Shown here: one piece after another, positions 1 to 8,725 of the stretch | How the letters are laid out: each line of letters starts with the position of its first letter | Numbering within the stretch: the first letter of the stretch is position 1 | Source of the DNA: Saprospiraceae bacterium | GTDB taxonomy: Bacteria > Bacteroidota > Bacteroidia > Chitinophagales > Saprospiraceae | Direction of reading: 5' to 3' | Assembly (NCBI GenBank): GCA_016787525.1 | Contig: JAEUUP010000062.1 | Span: forward strand, 1 to 64,000 | Length of the DNA: 64,000 bases | Program-made: the position numbers and the translations under genes | The notes under the pieces: model-generated | What the model was told of the DNA's origin: nothing | The model's input: only the letters and a program-made list of their open reading frames with translations | The model's database searches: none

Positions 1-173
1 TACACCATTACGGACTGTTTTTTTGCAAGCAAAAAAAAGCGTGCTTTGAGAATATTTCTTTCGGATTGAAGCTAAAAATTGAGGCAAAAGCCTCAATTTT
101 TAGCTTCAATCCATAAAAAAAATTTATTTTGTACGCCTTTCGTGCGTAGCACGAAACAATGTGTAATGGTGTA
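1..173. repeat. palindromic multi-hairpin element P1
   Basis: An 11-bp inverted repeat (TACACCATTAC at 1-11, its complement at 163-173) encloses a perfect 23-bp stem with an AAAA loop (63-85 paired with 90-112) and a smaller 8-bp stem (138-145 with 149-156). The left end may extend beyond the window. It lies upstream of the first gene. The layout (small TTTCGTGC-type hairpin, a GGCGTAC stretch, then one very long hairpin) is shared with the element near 49.6 kb. It could be a non-autonomous mobile element, a structured RNA or a terminator of an unseen upstream gene. Confidence 0.6.
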
Positions 174-209
174 ATTTATTTCTGTCGCGTTACTAAAACA
201 AAATAAAAA

Positions 210-1532
210 ATGACAACAAGAAGAGATTTTATTAAAAACACAACCTTCGCAAGCGCGGGTATTTTGGCAGTGCCAAACTTTCAAATATTCAAAGGTTCGC
301 CCAATGAAAAAGTCATTATTGGCTCGATGGGGTCAAACAGTCGCGGATTTTTCTTAGCGAAAATGTATGCTCAATTGCCGAATGTTGAAGTCGGTTACGT
401 CTGCGATGTGGACAGCAGAGTGGTTGAAAAAACGAGTGCCGAAATCGAAAAAATGACAGGCAAAAGACCCAAAGGCTTCACGGATGTCCGCAAAATGTTG
501 GAAGAAAAAGACATGGACGCAATGGTCATCGCTGCACCCGACCATTGGCATGCACCTGCGGCTTTGATGGCAGTGAAAGCGGGCAAACACGCTTATGTCG
601 AAAAACCATGTTCGCACAATCCAAACGAAGGCGAAATATTGGTTGCAGCCGCTAAAAAATACAATAAACTCATCCAAATGGGCAGTCAAAGGCGGTCATT
701 TCCGAAAGTTATTCAAGCCGTCAAAGAATTGCATGAAGGAATCATCGGCAACGTCTATTTTGCACGCGGTTGGTATGCGAATAACCGCAAACCGATTGGG
801 GTTGGTAAGAAAATAGCCGTACCCGATAATTTGAATTTTGATTTGTGGCAAGGACCTGCGCCGCGCCGCGATTATAAAGACAATTTGGTGCATTACAATT
901 GGCATTGGTTCTGGCATTGGGGAACAGGCGAGGCTTTGAACAATGGGACGCACGAATTAGATGTTATCCGTTGGGGTATGGGGGTTGATTTTCCGACAAA
1001 AGTAACGTCTTCGGGCGGTCGTTTTGCTTTTAAAGACGATTGGGAAACGCCTGATACACAAACGATTAGCTTTGAATTTGGCAAAGACAAACTCGTGCAA
1101 TGGGAAGGCAGAAGCTGTAATGGTCACAACAGCGAAGGCGTAGGTCGTGGCGTGATTTTTTATGGCGACAAAGGCACAATGGAAATCCCGGGCGGCGACG
1201 CATACAAGGTTTTTGACTTGTCGAATAAATTGGTGAAAGATGTAAAAACGGAATTGCAAGAAGCCACACGCACCAACACAATGGGTATGGGTGAAAGATT
1301 GGACAGCATCGTTTTATCAAATTTCGTTGAGTCTATTCGCGGAAAAGAAAAACAGACTGCGCCGATTTCCGAAGGGCATAAATCCACTTTGTTGCCACAA
1401 TTAGGCAATATTGCTCAACGGACAGGCAGAATTTTGAACTGTGACCCGACCAACGGGCATATTTTGAAGGACAAAGAAGCGATGAAATTGTGGAAACGAG
1501 ACTATGAAAAAGGCTGGGAAATGATTTTGTGA
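210..1532 (+). CDS. Gfo/Idh/MocA-family oxidoreductase with Tat signal
   Basis: This 440-residue protein is an NAD(P)-dependent oxidoreductase that probably oxidises or epimerises a sugar or sugar derivative outside the cytoplasm. A twin-arginine motif (TRRDFIK, residues 3-9) and a hydrophobic stretch mark a Tat export signal, as is common in Bacteroidota and Planctomycetes members of this family. The Rossmann glycine region is at residues 38-46 (GSMGSNSRG), and the family EKP motif with its conserved lysine is at 131-133. The segment around GTHELDVIRW belongs to the C-terminal alpha/beta domain. The ATG follows an A-rich stretch, usual for Bacteroidota. It is followed after 49 bp by a sugar isomerase-like gene, and the two probably act on the same substrate. 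The substrate itself cannot be read from the sequence. Confidence 0.9.
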   Translation: MTTRRDFIKNTTFASAGILAVPNFQIFKGSPNEKVIIGSMGSNSRGFFLAKMYAQLPNVEVGYVCDVDSRVVEKTSAEIEKMTGKRPKGFTDVRKMLEEKDMDAMVIAAPDHWHAPAALMAVKAGKHAYVEKPCSHNPNEGEILVAAAKKYNKLIQMGSQRRSFPKVIQAVKELHEGIIGNVYFARGWYANNRKPIGVGKKIAVPDNLNFDLWQGPAPRRDYKDNLVHYNWHWFWHWGTGEALNNGTHELDVIRWGMGVDFPTKVTSSGGRFAFKDDWETPDTQTISFEFGKDKLVQWEGRSCNGHNSEGVGRGVIFYGDKGTMEIPGGDAYKVFDLSNKLVKDVKTELQEATRTNTMGMGERLDSIVLSNFVESIRGKEKQTAPISEGHKSTLLPQLGNIAQRTGRILNCDPTNGHILKDKEAMKLWKRDYEKGWEMIL

Positions 1533-1581
1533 TACCCCTCAGTAAAAACCACTAAATCTATGAATTGTAAAACAAAATAGA

Positions 1582-2427
1582 ATGAAAAACATCTTAACAA
1601 TAGCCTTCTGCACACTCTGTTTAACCACTGTTTTTGCACAAAAAAACTTTGGCAAATTGGTTAAAAACACGCCAGGAATGGTATCGTACACCTTTCGCAA
1701 AGATTTTGCTAAAGATTTGCCTAAAACCTTGGACTATACCAAGTCATTGGGCATTACCAATATTGAGTTTTCAAATTTATTTGGCAAAAAAGCTTCCGAA
1801 TTGCGGGCATTATTGGATGAACGTGGCATGATTTGTACGAGTTACGGGACAAATTATGATGCTTTGCTCAATAAAACGGATTCAATCATTCAAGATGCCA
1901 AGACACTCGGAGCAGAGTTTGTGCGGGTGGCTTGGATACCGCATAGCAAGCCAATGGATATTGAATTAGCCAAAAAAACGGTTGCCGATTTCAATGCCAT
2001 GGGCAAAAAACTCAAAGAAGCGGGTTTGACTTTCTGTTATCACAATCACGGTTTTGAGTTTTTGCCTTACGAAGGAGAAACTTATTTTGACTACATCGTG
2101 AAGAATACAAACCCAAAATATGTTTCATTTGAAATGGATATTCTGTGGGTGTTCCATCCTGGTCAAGACCCTGCGGCTTTGCTCAAAAAATACCCAAAAC
2201 GCTTCCGTTTGATGCACGTCAAAGACCTAAAAAAAGGTGTAAAAGGAGATTTTACAGGTGGCACACCCAGTTCAAATGATGTTACACTCGGTACAGGTCA
2301 ATTGAATCTACCCGAAATACTGAAAGCTGCACGCAAAACCAAGATTAAACATTTTTATATCGAAGATGAAAATGATAAATCTATGGAACAAGTGCCGTTG
2401 AGTTTGGCTTATTTGAAGTCGCTTTGA
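1582..2427 (+). CDS. exported sugar phosphate isomerase/epimerase-like TIM barrel
   Basis: This 281-residue protein has an N-terminal signal peptide (about residues 1-19, ending near VFAQ) followed by an AP-endonuclease-2 / xylose-isomerase-like TIM barrel. Recognisable family segments are CYHNHGFEF, FEMDILWV, MHVKD and YIEDEND, which supply the histidine, acidic and glutamate ligands of the usual divalent metal site. Members interconvert ketose and aldose sugars or act with Gfo/Idh/MocA oxidoreductases, and this gene directly follows one. The first 20 codons and the 38 bases before the ATG closely resemble those of the GH88 gene at 3465, so leader and signal peptide appear duplicated. The exact substrate is unknown. 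Confidence 0.85.
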   Translation: MKNILTIAFCTLCLTTVFAQKNFGKLVKNTPGMVSYTFRKDFAKDLPKTLDYTKSLGITNIEFSNLFGKKASELRALLDERGMICTSYGTNYDALLNKTDSIIQDAKTLGAEFVRVAWIPHSKPMDIELAKKTVADFNAMGKKLKEAGLTFCYHNHGFEFLPYEGETYFDYIVKNTNPKYVSFEMDILWVFHPGQDPAALLKKYPKRFRLMHVKDLKKGVKGDFTGGTPSSNDVTLGTGQLNLPEILKAARKTKIKHFYIEDENDKSMEQVPLSLAYLKSL

Positions 2428-2540
2428 GTTAGGAATACCCCCTCAGTATTATAATACAAAAAGCCTTGTAAACACCTGTTTTTCAACGCTTTTGGGTTCG
2501 TTTTTGTCCTAAAATAAAAAATATCTTAAAAATAAAAGCC

Positions 2541-2548
2541 TATATTTG
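2541..2548 (+). promoter_or_regulatory. -7 promoter box of Bacteroidota type
   Basis: TATATTTG matches the TAnnTTTG -7 consensus and lies 22 bp upstream of the ATG at 2571. No good -33 TTTG box is visible at the expected spacing, so only the -7 part is supported. Confidence 0.45.
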
Positions 2549-2570
2549 TGCATTAAAATAGATAAAGAAC

Positions 2571-2975
2571 ATGGCATTAACTATCAATTTACCGCAAACA
2601 ATTGAACAAAAATTGCGTCAAGATGCTGCCTTAAAAGGGATGAGTCTTGACAGCTATTTTTTGCGCTTACTCAAACAAATGGCAGTGATTTCACAGCCAA
2701 AAGAAACGCCTAATCAATTATCAGAAACCGAACTTTTGAAAAAGATAAATTTGGATATTTCAGAAGCAGAGTGGGCGAATTATCGGCATTTAATCGGTTT
2801 GAGGCGGGCTGAACAATTGACTGAAAAAGAGCATGAAACCTTAATACAATTAGGCGATAAAATTGAAGATGCCCATGCTAAACGTATGGCGTATTTATGG
2901 GAATTGGCGCAATTACGTGGAGTCTCATTGGATAAAATCATGCAGGACTTGCAGATAAAACCAATAGAGGTATGA
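2571..2975 (+). CDS. RHH-like protein paired with an HNH nuclease
   Basis: This is a 134-residue hypothetical protein. The first 40 residues (TINLPQTIEQKLRQDAALKGMSLDSYF) look like a ribbon-helix-helix strand-helix-helix unit of the antitoxin type. The rest is charged and mostly helical. Its stop overlaps the start of the next gene by four bases (ATGA), so the two are translationally coupled. That arrangement, and the pairing with a small HNH nuclease, suggests a regulator or antitoxin-like partner, but this is inference. It has its own likely promoter. Neither gene of the pair contains the dispersed word, which fits a cassette inserted between two related leader regions. Confidence 0.75.
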   Translation: MALTINLPQTIEQKLRQDAALKGMSLDSYFLRLLKQMAVISQPKETPNQLSETELLKKINLDISEAEWANYRHLIGLRRAEQLTEKEHETLIQLGDKIEDAHAKRMAYLWELAQLRGVSLDKIMQDLQIKPIEV

Positions 2976-3382
2976 AAGAAAGCCTAAAAAAAGAAGTGAG
3001 AGAACGTGCTAAAAACTGCTGTGAATATTGTTTGGTACAAGCTAAATATTCTGGCGAATCTTTCTCCATCGAACACATTATTCCACTTATCAAAGGCGGT
3101 TTAAGTGTCCTTTTCAATCTTGCTTTTTCTTGCCAACGTTGTAATAATCATAAATATACTGCCACAACTGCCGTTGACCCTGCAACAGGTTCATTGGTTA
3201 CGCTTTATAATCCACGCACGGATATTTGGGCAGAACATTTTGAATGGCGTGAATATTTTACAGAAATTATTGGCATCAGTCCAATTGGAAGAGCAACTGT
3301 TAATCGCTTGCAATTAAATAGAGATGGATTGGTCAATCTTCGTCGCGTTTTGGTTGATGCAGGGTTGCATCCGCCTTTTTGA
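2972..3382 (+). CDS. small HNH endonuclease
   Basis: This 136-residue protein contains an HNH nuclease fold. C17xxC20 and C54xxC57 form the probable zinc knuckle. H35 in the EHIIP segment is the catalytic histidine, N49 and N58 lie in the expected places, and H60-K61 completes the motif. The C-terminal half (LYNPRTDIWAEHF and onward) is typical of the short HNH proteins that occur in pairs with a small upstream protein in Bacteroidota and Cyanobacteria. Start and upstream stop overlap as ATGA. It could be a homing-type, defence or toxin nuclease; the sequence does not decide. Confidence 0.85.
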   Translation: MKESLKKEVRERAKNCCEYCLVQAKYSGESFSIEHIIPLIKGGLSVLFNLAFSCQRCNNHKYTATTAVDPATGSLVTLYNPRTDIWAEHFEWREYFTEIIGISPIGRATVNRLQLNRDGLVNLRRVLVDAGLHPPF

Positions 3383-3410
3383 TAGTATTGTATTGTCGAA
3401 AGAGAATACG

Positions 3411-3500
3411 AAATACCCCCCTCAGTAAAAATCACTAATCTTGTAAATTTTAAAACAAAATAGAATGAAAAACACCTTAACAATTGCTTTTAGCTTACTT
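3411..3500 (+). promoter_or_regulatory. duplicated leader before GH88, copy of 1531-1617
   Basis: From the CCCCTCAGT word to the ATG there are exactly 38 bases both here and before the gene at 1582. The two stretches match at most positions, including about 23 identical bases across the start codon. The similarity continues into the signal peptides (MKNILTIAF and MKNTLTIAF). This indicates a duplicated promoter/leader/signal-peptide unit. Confidence 0.7.
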
Positions 3501-4646
3501 TTTTTAACCCATATTTCAGCTCAACAAAAGAGCATGGCGACCCTCATTGATGAACAAATGAATTTTGCCAAAGACCAATACAAAGTTTTGGCAAAAAACG
3601 TCCCCGCTGACCGAATGCCTAAAGCACTAAAAGATGGCAAAGTGGAAACAAGCAACACAAAATGGTGGTGCAGTGGCTTCTTCCCTGGCAGTTTGTTGTA
3701 CATTTATGAATACACCAAAGATGCAGAAATCAAAGCGGAGGCTGAACGCCGTTTAGGTATTTTGGAAAAAGAAAAACACTACACAGGCAACCACGATTTA
3801 GGTTTTATGATGTATTGCAGTTTTGGTAATGCCTATCGTTTATGGCAAAAACCAGAGGACAAACGGACGATTGACACCGCAGCCATGTCTTTAGCAACCC
3901 GTTATCGCCCATCAATAAAGGTAATTCAGTCATGGAATTCGAGTGCGAAGTTTAAATGTCCGATTATCATTGATAATATGATGAACCTCGAATTGTTGTG
4001 TTGGGTAACGGATAACGGCGGCGATGCAAAATTTAAAGACATCGCCATCAATCATGCGAATACGACGATGGCGACGCATTTTCGCCCCGATTACAGTTCG
4101 TACCACGTTTTAGATTACAATTTGGAAACAGGTAAATTGGAACGCAAAATAACGCATCAAGGCTATGCCGATGAATCAGCTTGGGCGCGTGGACAAGCAT
4201 GGGGTCTGTACGGTTATATCACGATGTATCGGTTTACACACGACCTGCGTTATTTGGATTTGTCTAAAAATATAGCCAATTTTCTCCTAAATCATCCCAA
4301 TAAAACAGCCGATTTGATACCTTATTGGGACTATAATGCGCCGAACATTCCAAAAGCATTGCGCGATGCTTCGGCAGGTTCAATTATCGCCTCAGCTTTG
4401 TTAGAATTGGGTCAATATTCAGATGATAAAGAGCGTACAAAGTACGTTGGTGCAGCAGAAAAAATGATTCGCTCTTTGGCTTCAAGTCGCTATCGTGCTA
4501 AAAAAGGTGAAAATGGTGGCTTTTTACTCATGCACAGCGTAGGGCATTTGACAGGCAATTCAGAAATAGATACGCCTTTGACTTATGCGGATTATTATTT
4601 TTTGGAAGCTTTGATGCGTTATAAAAAATGGTATTTAAAATCGTAG
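3465..4646 (+). CDS. GH88 unsaturated uronyl hydrolase
   Basis: This 393-residue glycoside hydrolase of family 88 removes delta-4,5-unsaturated uronic acids from oligosaccharides released by polysaccharide lyases. The signal peptide ends near ISAQ (residues 1-20). The (alpha/alpha)6-barrel signatures HDLGFMMYCSFGNA and IIDNMMNLELL carry the two aspartates that correspond to the catalytic pair of characterised unsaturated glucuronyl hydrolases. ESAWARGQAWGLYGY and the PYWDYNAP segment are also typical. A paralogue sits at 46692-47906. The gene ends before a strong hairpin that separates it from the convergent LytTR gene. Confidence 0.93.
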   Translation: MKNTLTIAFSLLFLTHISAQQKSMATLIDEQMNFAKDQYKVLAKNVPADRMPKALKDGKVETSNTKWWCSGFFPGSLLYIYEYTKDAEIKAEAERRLGILEKEKHYTGNHDLGFMMYCSFGNAYRLWQKPEDKRTIDTAAMSLATRYRPSIKVIQSWNSSAKFKCPIIIDNMMNLELLCWVTDNGGDAKFKDIAINHANTTMATHFRPDYSSYHVLDYNLETGKLERKITHQGYADESAWARGQAWGLYGYITMYRFTHDLRYLDLSKNIANFLLNHPNKTADLIPYWDYNAPNIPKALRDASAGSIIASALLELGQYSDDKERTKYVGAAEKMIRSLASSRYRAKKGENGGFLLMHSVGHLTGNSEIDTPLTYADYYFLEALMRYKKWYLKS

Positions 4647-4661
4647 GCATTATCAATCTAT

Positions 4662-4725
4662 GTGTATCACCCTAAAAAGGCAAGTTCTTAAAATAATAGT
4701 ACTAAACCTTTTTAGGGTGATACAC
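4662..4725. terminator. hairpin between convergent genes
   Basis: A perfect 19-bp inverted repeat (4662-4680 paired with 4707-4725) has a 26-base loop and lies 15 bp after the GH88 stop and 149 bp after the LytTR stop. It has an A/T-rich loop but no classical U-tract. It probably ends transcription from one or both sides, or is a regulator site. Confidence 0.55.
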
Positions 4726-4873
4726 CCCTTCAGTATCTACTATTTAACATAAACCCAATTAATAAAATTAGCCAAAAACAAACTATCTCTGTATTTACTG
4801 AAATACTGATTTGCACAAAAATTGAAATAGTGAATGACCGCCTAAGCGTTGTCTCAACGTACTGAACGGGGCA

Positions 4874-5584
4874 TTACAGTATTTTTAGCCGCCCCATCAA
4901 TTCACTTTTATTAGCGCGACTAATCGGGATAACTTGCTTTTCGATGACCAAAGAGTTTTCTTCAATATCTTTAATTTTAGACAAGTTAACAATAAAACTT
5001 CTGTGAACTTTCAAAAATCGAGCATCATTCAGTCGCTCATCAACGCCTTTGAGCGTGCCATGAATGATGTGTTGCCCTTTATTCGTTTTGACACGCACGT
5101 AGTCGCCCACATTTTCAAAAAATAAAATATCGTCACAAGCCACTCGAATCAGTCGCCCGTCTTCTTTTACGTATATTTCATGAGTGGTACTCGAAAAATC
5201 GGTGGCTGTACTCGTGTTTTTCTTATTGAATTGATCAATTGCCTTCTGAACGGCTTGCTCAAAACGAGGCAGTGTAATCGGCTTTTGCAAATAATCAAGA
5301 GCTTGAAACTGAAACGCATCGAAGGCATACTCCGTTTTTGAAGTCGTAAAAATGACCATGGGCAAGTCAGGCAAATATTTTATCAAATCAATACCTGTCA
5401 ACTCGGGCATTTCGACATCCAAAAAAATGAGGTCAGGCTCTTCATTAACGGCTAAATAATCCAAAGCAATTTTCCCATTTTCAAAGACACCAACAATCTT
5501 AATATTCGGGTTTTTGCCACACAACCGCTCCAGTGCTTTGCGTGCCATCAAGTCATCGTCCACGATGATGCAGTTTAATGTCAT
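4874..5584 (-). CDS. LytTR-family response regulator
   Basis: This 236-residue response regulator has a receiver domain (residues 1-115) with acidic D9-D11, phosphoacceptor D56 in FLDVEMP, T80/T81 and K101. A linker leads to a LytTR DNA-binding domain (about 135-236) with the typical EIYVKEDGRLIRV, DILFFENVGDYVRV and FLKVHRSFIVNL segments. It starts 11 bp after the stop of the hybrid kinase at 5596-8070 and is transcribed in the same direction. It is therefore the likely output of the H-NOX/kinase phosphorelay, receiving phosphate from the HPt domain. LytTR regulators often control exopolysaccharide genes, and such genes follow from 11.9 kb, but the target genes are not shown by the sequence. 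Confidence 0.92.
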   Translation of the reverse strand: MTLNCIIVDDDLMARKALERLCGKNPNIKIVGVFENGKIALDYLAVNEEPDLIFLDVEMPELTGIDLIKYLPDLPMVIFTTSKTEYAFDAFQFQALDYLQKPITLPRFEQAVQKAIDQFNKKNTSTATDFSSTTHEIYVKEDGRLIRVACDDILFFENVGDYVRVKTNKGQHIIHGTLKGVDERLNDARFLKVHRSFIVNLSKIKDIEENSLVIEKQVIPISRANKSELMGRLKIL

Positions 5585-5595
5585 CTCAATAGTTT

Positions 5596-8070
5596 TTAAA
5601 GAATAGATAATGTGTTTAATTTTTCCAATTCGGATGCAATAAGGGTCATAACGGCGGGTAATGCCTGCTCAATTTGCCCAAAAAGCGGGTTCAAAAGGGC
5701 CTCGTCAATGGGTTGAGTTTGGGCGATATTCTCAAGTCGCAACAGCATTTGTTCCATATCCGATAGCCCCACCATACCAAAAGTAGGTTTGATTTTATGG
5801 GCCAAACGACTGACTTCTTGCCAATTTTTGGCAACAAAAGCAGTAGACAAATCCCGCCACTCTGTTGGTGTGTGATGCACAAAAGTCTCGAACATATCCG
5901 CCGCATAAGCCCAATCGTCGCCATACAATTCAGTCAATAATTGGGTATCGAGCCGTTTATCGAATGCGAAATGCCCCCCCTCAGTATATTCTTTGGTGTC
6001 TTGTCTATTTTCATAAACAATTGATTTACAGTTTTTTTCGATTTTTTCGTACAACTGGTCTGGTCGAAACGGTTTGGAGAGGTAATCAGAAAAACCTGCT
6101 TTGAAAGCTTTGTCCTTTTGTGAAATCAAAGCCGAAGCCGTCAAAGCCAAGATGGGTGTATCGCGATTCGGATTGTTCGACTGGCGAATGGCTATCGTGG
6201 TCTCATAACCATCCATTTCGGGCATTTGAATATCCATCAATATCATATCGAAATGTTCTTGCTGCGCCATGGTCAAGCCTTTGCGCCCATCAACTGCCAT
6301 CACAAATGGTACATTCCATTTTTCGAGCAATGAGCCGATGTACTTACGATTCATATAGTTGTCTTCAACCACCAGTAGCTTTTTAGCATCTGCATTGAGC
6401 CGTTTATACTGAGGGGTCTCGGATTGAATATTGTCTTTTATAAGACCTGCCTCTAAATACGGTAAATTAAACGTGAATACAGAGCCTTTTCCAACGCGGC
6501 TTTTGACTGAAATCTTACCACCTTGCAACTCAATCAACTGTTTGACAATAGCCAAACCCAAACCTGTACCCCCAAACTTGCGTTTGATGTCACCATCTAC
6601 TTGTTGGAAGGCATGGAAAATCATGCTCAATTTTTCTTTTGGAATACCAATTCCTGTGTCGGAAATGCTGAACTGGAACACCCGCTTTTTGCCTTTGTGC
6701 GATTTGAGGTTGACATTTACTTCTATTTTCCCACTTTTAGTGAATTTTTCAGCATTACCTATCAAATTAGTCAAAATTTGATTGAGTAACAAATCATCGC
6801 CAATCACCATGTAGTCTAATGTCGGATTGATATTGAGTTCAATACTGAGGGGTCTGTCTTCCAGACGCAATTGGCTCGACTTGACCAATGAACGCACCAA
6901 ACCCACGAGGTCAAACTCTTTTTGCTGCACTTCGAGCTTACCTGCTCGGATTTTTGACAAATCGAGAACATCTGAAATCAAACTCCGCAACATTTCAGCT
7001 GAGTTTTTCAAAATATCCAAGTATTCACATTGCTCTTTGGTGGGGTGTGTGTCGTACAAGAGATGCGACATCCCCAAAATAGCATTCAATGGTGTGCGAA
7101 TTTCGTGACTGATATTGGCCAAAAACATGTCTTTGGCGCGTGAAGTCGCATCCGCTTTGGCTTTGGCTTCTCGCAATGCCAACTCTGTTTGCATTCGTTT
7201 TGTAATATCCTCCTCTAAAGCAAAAAACCGCACCACTTCACCTTTTTCGTTTTTGATGGGATGACCACTGATTTTTATCCAATATTTTGAGCCATTTTTA
7301 TGGTAATTGACAATTTCAGCATGAAAATCTTGACCATTCCGTATATGCTGTCGCATGTATTGGCTGACCTCTTGATCCGATTCTGGCCCTTGCAGGACAC
7401 TGCCCGGCGTTTTGTTGACAATTTCTGACAATTCGTAGCCCGTAATTTTACTGAAACTCTCATTCACCCACTCTATGCGCCCAAAACTGTCTGTAATCAC
7501 CACACCGTTCACAGTTTGTTCGGCAATATGCGACAGCAGTTGCAATTGGGCTTGGTTGCTGCGTAGAATTTCGGCGTTTTTTTCTATTTCCTTTTTTTGC
7601 GCATTTATTTTATCAAGCAAAACACGAATATCAGCCGTGATACTTTCTTGGCTGTTGAGTGCTTGGAGCAAGTCCAATTGCGTATCGTGGATGGCAAAAT
7701 CCAACATCGTCAGACCCGCATCCGACAATTGACTGATGTCTGTAAACCACGGCGTACCGATGAAAAGCATACACTGCGAGGCTTCGATAAACTCAAATTG
7801 CCCTCTCAGTTTGATGGTTTTCAGCCCATTTTGAAGTTCTAAAATAATCAAAATGCCTTGGCAATTCAGAAAATCTTCAAATTGACGCACTTCTGTACGC
7901 GGTCTGATAAATCTAAAATAATGATGAAAATCCTCCCCCTCAGTACAAGAGAAGAGTTTGCGAATACTTTTGCCACACTTTTCGATTTGAAAAGACGTAT
8001 TCACTGTAAAGAAAAAAGGGAACAATCGGTCAAATTGTTCGTCCGTTATGTTCGGATGACTTTTATTCAT
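5596..8070 (-). CDS. H-NOX-associated hybrid histidine kinase (HNOBA-PAS-HisKA-HATPase-REC-HPt)
   Basis: This 824-residue cytoplasmic hybrid kinase has no membrane segment. The N-terminal 155 residues resemble the HNOBA domain that partners H-NOX proteins. Then come a short coiled coil (150-180), PAS (about 180-295), HisKA with H322 (ISHEIRTPLN), and HATPase with N439, D471 (DTGIGIP) and GGTGLGL at 500-506. A receiver domain carries D570, D613 (LMDIQMP) and K667, and a C-terminal HPt domain has H758 (AHKIKPTFG). All phosphorelay residues are present. It starts three bases after the H-NOX gene stop and precedes a LytTR regulator, forming a three-gene operon. Gas binding by H-NOX presumably controls its autokinase activity. 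Four copies of the dispersed word lie inside, three of them at the same positions as in the paralogue at 8726. Confidence 0.93.
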   Translation of the reverse strand: MNKSHPNITDEQFDRLFPFFFTVNTSFQIEKCGKSIRKLFSCTEGEDFHHYFRFIRPRTEVRQFEDFLNCQGILIILELQNGLKTIKLRGQFEFIEASQCMLFIGTPWFTDISQLSDAGLTMLDFAIHDTQLDLLQALNSQESITADIRVLLDKINAQKKEIEKNAEILRSNQAQLQLLSHIAEQTVNGVVITDSFGRIEWVNESFSKITGYELSEIVNKTPGSVLQGPESDQEVSQYMRQHIRNGQDFHAEIVNYHKNGSKYWIKISGHPIKNEKGEVVRFFALEEDITKRMQTELALREAKAKADATSRAKDMFLANISHEIRTPLNAILGMSHLLYDTHPTKEQCEYLDILKNSAEMLRSLISDVLDLSKIRAGKLEVQQKEFDLVGLVRSLVKSSQLRLEDRPLSIELNINPTLDYMVIGDDLLLNQILTNLIGNAEKFTKSGKIEVNVNLKSHKGKKRVFQFSISDTGIGIPKEKLSMIFHAFQQVDGDIKRKFGGTGLGLAIVKQLIELQGGKISVKSRVGKGSVFTFNLPYLEAGLIKDNIQSETPQYKRLNADAKKLLVVEDNYMNRKYIGSLLEKWNVPFVMAVDGRKGLTMAQQEHFDMILMDIQMPEMDGYETTIAIRQSNNPNRDTPILALTASALISQKDKAFKAGFSDYLSKPFRPDQLYEKIEKNCKSIVYENRQDTKEYTEGGHFAFDKRLDTQLLTELYGDDWAYAADMFETFVHHTPTEWRDLSTAFVAKNWQEVSRLAHKIKPTFGMVGLSDMEQMLLRLENIAQTQPIDEALLNPLFGQIEQALPAVMTLIASELEKLNTLSIL

Positions 8071-8073
8071 AGC

Positions 8074-8616
8074 CTACCAAGATATAGCATAAACTTCGTG
8101 TGTGCTGCCCTCGTCGCGCGATTGCAGAATGTCAATATTGACTGCTACTTCATACATTTTGCCCAAACCTTGTATCAATCCACGCACAAACTCCTTCAAA
8201 CCCGGGCGATGCGAGAAATAGTGCAGATGCAAACCATTCTCCTCAATATCCGTCACCTTGAATTCAGGTGGTGCCAGTTTGGGATAAATCAGCGACACCC
8301 GTGCATGGAAATTGGGCAAATTGATCAAAAACTCCTTTAAGTTAGAACCACCCGCTTGCATCAAAGCACCATACTTTTTTTTGCCCGTATTGAGTACCCA
8401 AAACTCGCCAAAAGCAATCAAAACATTATCGAGAGGCATATCCAAGGTTTTTGAAGCTGCAATCGCCAATTGGTAGGTGATTGCATCGTCATAAGGCTCG
8501 TTGCTCAGAAAATAATCAATGTCTATACCGCTTTCTTTTTTGACATCCTCCCACGCTTTTGCGCCAAAATTTTCGGTTACAAGTTCTTCAATCGCTTTAT
8601 TGACAATACCGTACAT
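8074..8616 (-). CDS. H-NOX heme gas sensor (first pair)
   Basis: This 180-residue standalone H-NOX (HNOB) protein binds heme and senses nitric oxide, or in some lineages other diatomic gases. It starts MYGIVNKAIEELV, as the family does. The proximal heme ligand is H104 (FHARV), the conserved proline is near 117, and the heme propionate-binding YxSxR motif is Y133-S135-R137 (YFSHR). Length matches the family. It sits three bases upstream of a hybrid kinase with an HNOBA-like domain, so the two proteins very probably form a sensor complex. A second H-NOX lies upstream at 10855, with the same residue numbering for all heme contacts. Whether it also binds oxygen cannot be judged from sequence alone. 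Confidence 0.93.
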   Translation of the reverse strand: MYGIVNKAIEELVTENFGAKAWEDVKKESGIDIDYFLSNEPYDDAITYQLAIAASKTLDMPLDNVLIAFGEFWVLNTGKKKYGALMQAGGSNLKEFLINLPNFHARVSLIYPKLAPPEFKVTDIEENGLHLHYFSHRPGLKEFVRGLIQGLGKMYEVAVNIDILQSRDEGSTHEVYAISW

Positions 8617-8725
8617 ATCTAAAAAGTTACTTTTATTGACTCTGTTAAAAAATTAAGTATTGATTTACAATGTTTTACAATTAGTCTCAACCAATCGGTC
8701 AACGTTTTTTCACTATCCTTAAAAA

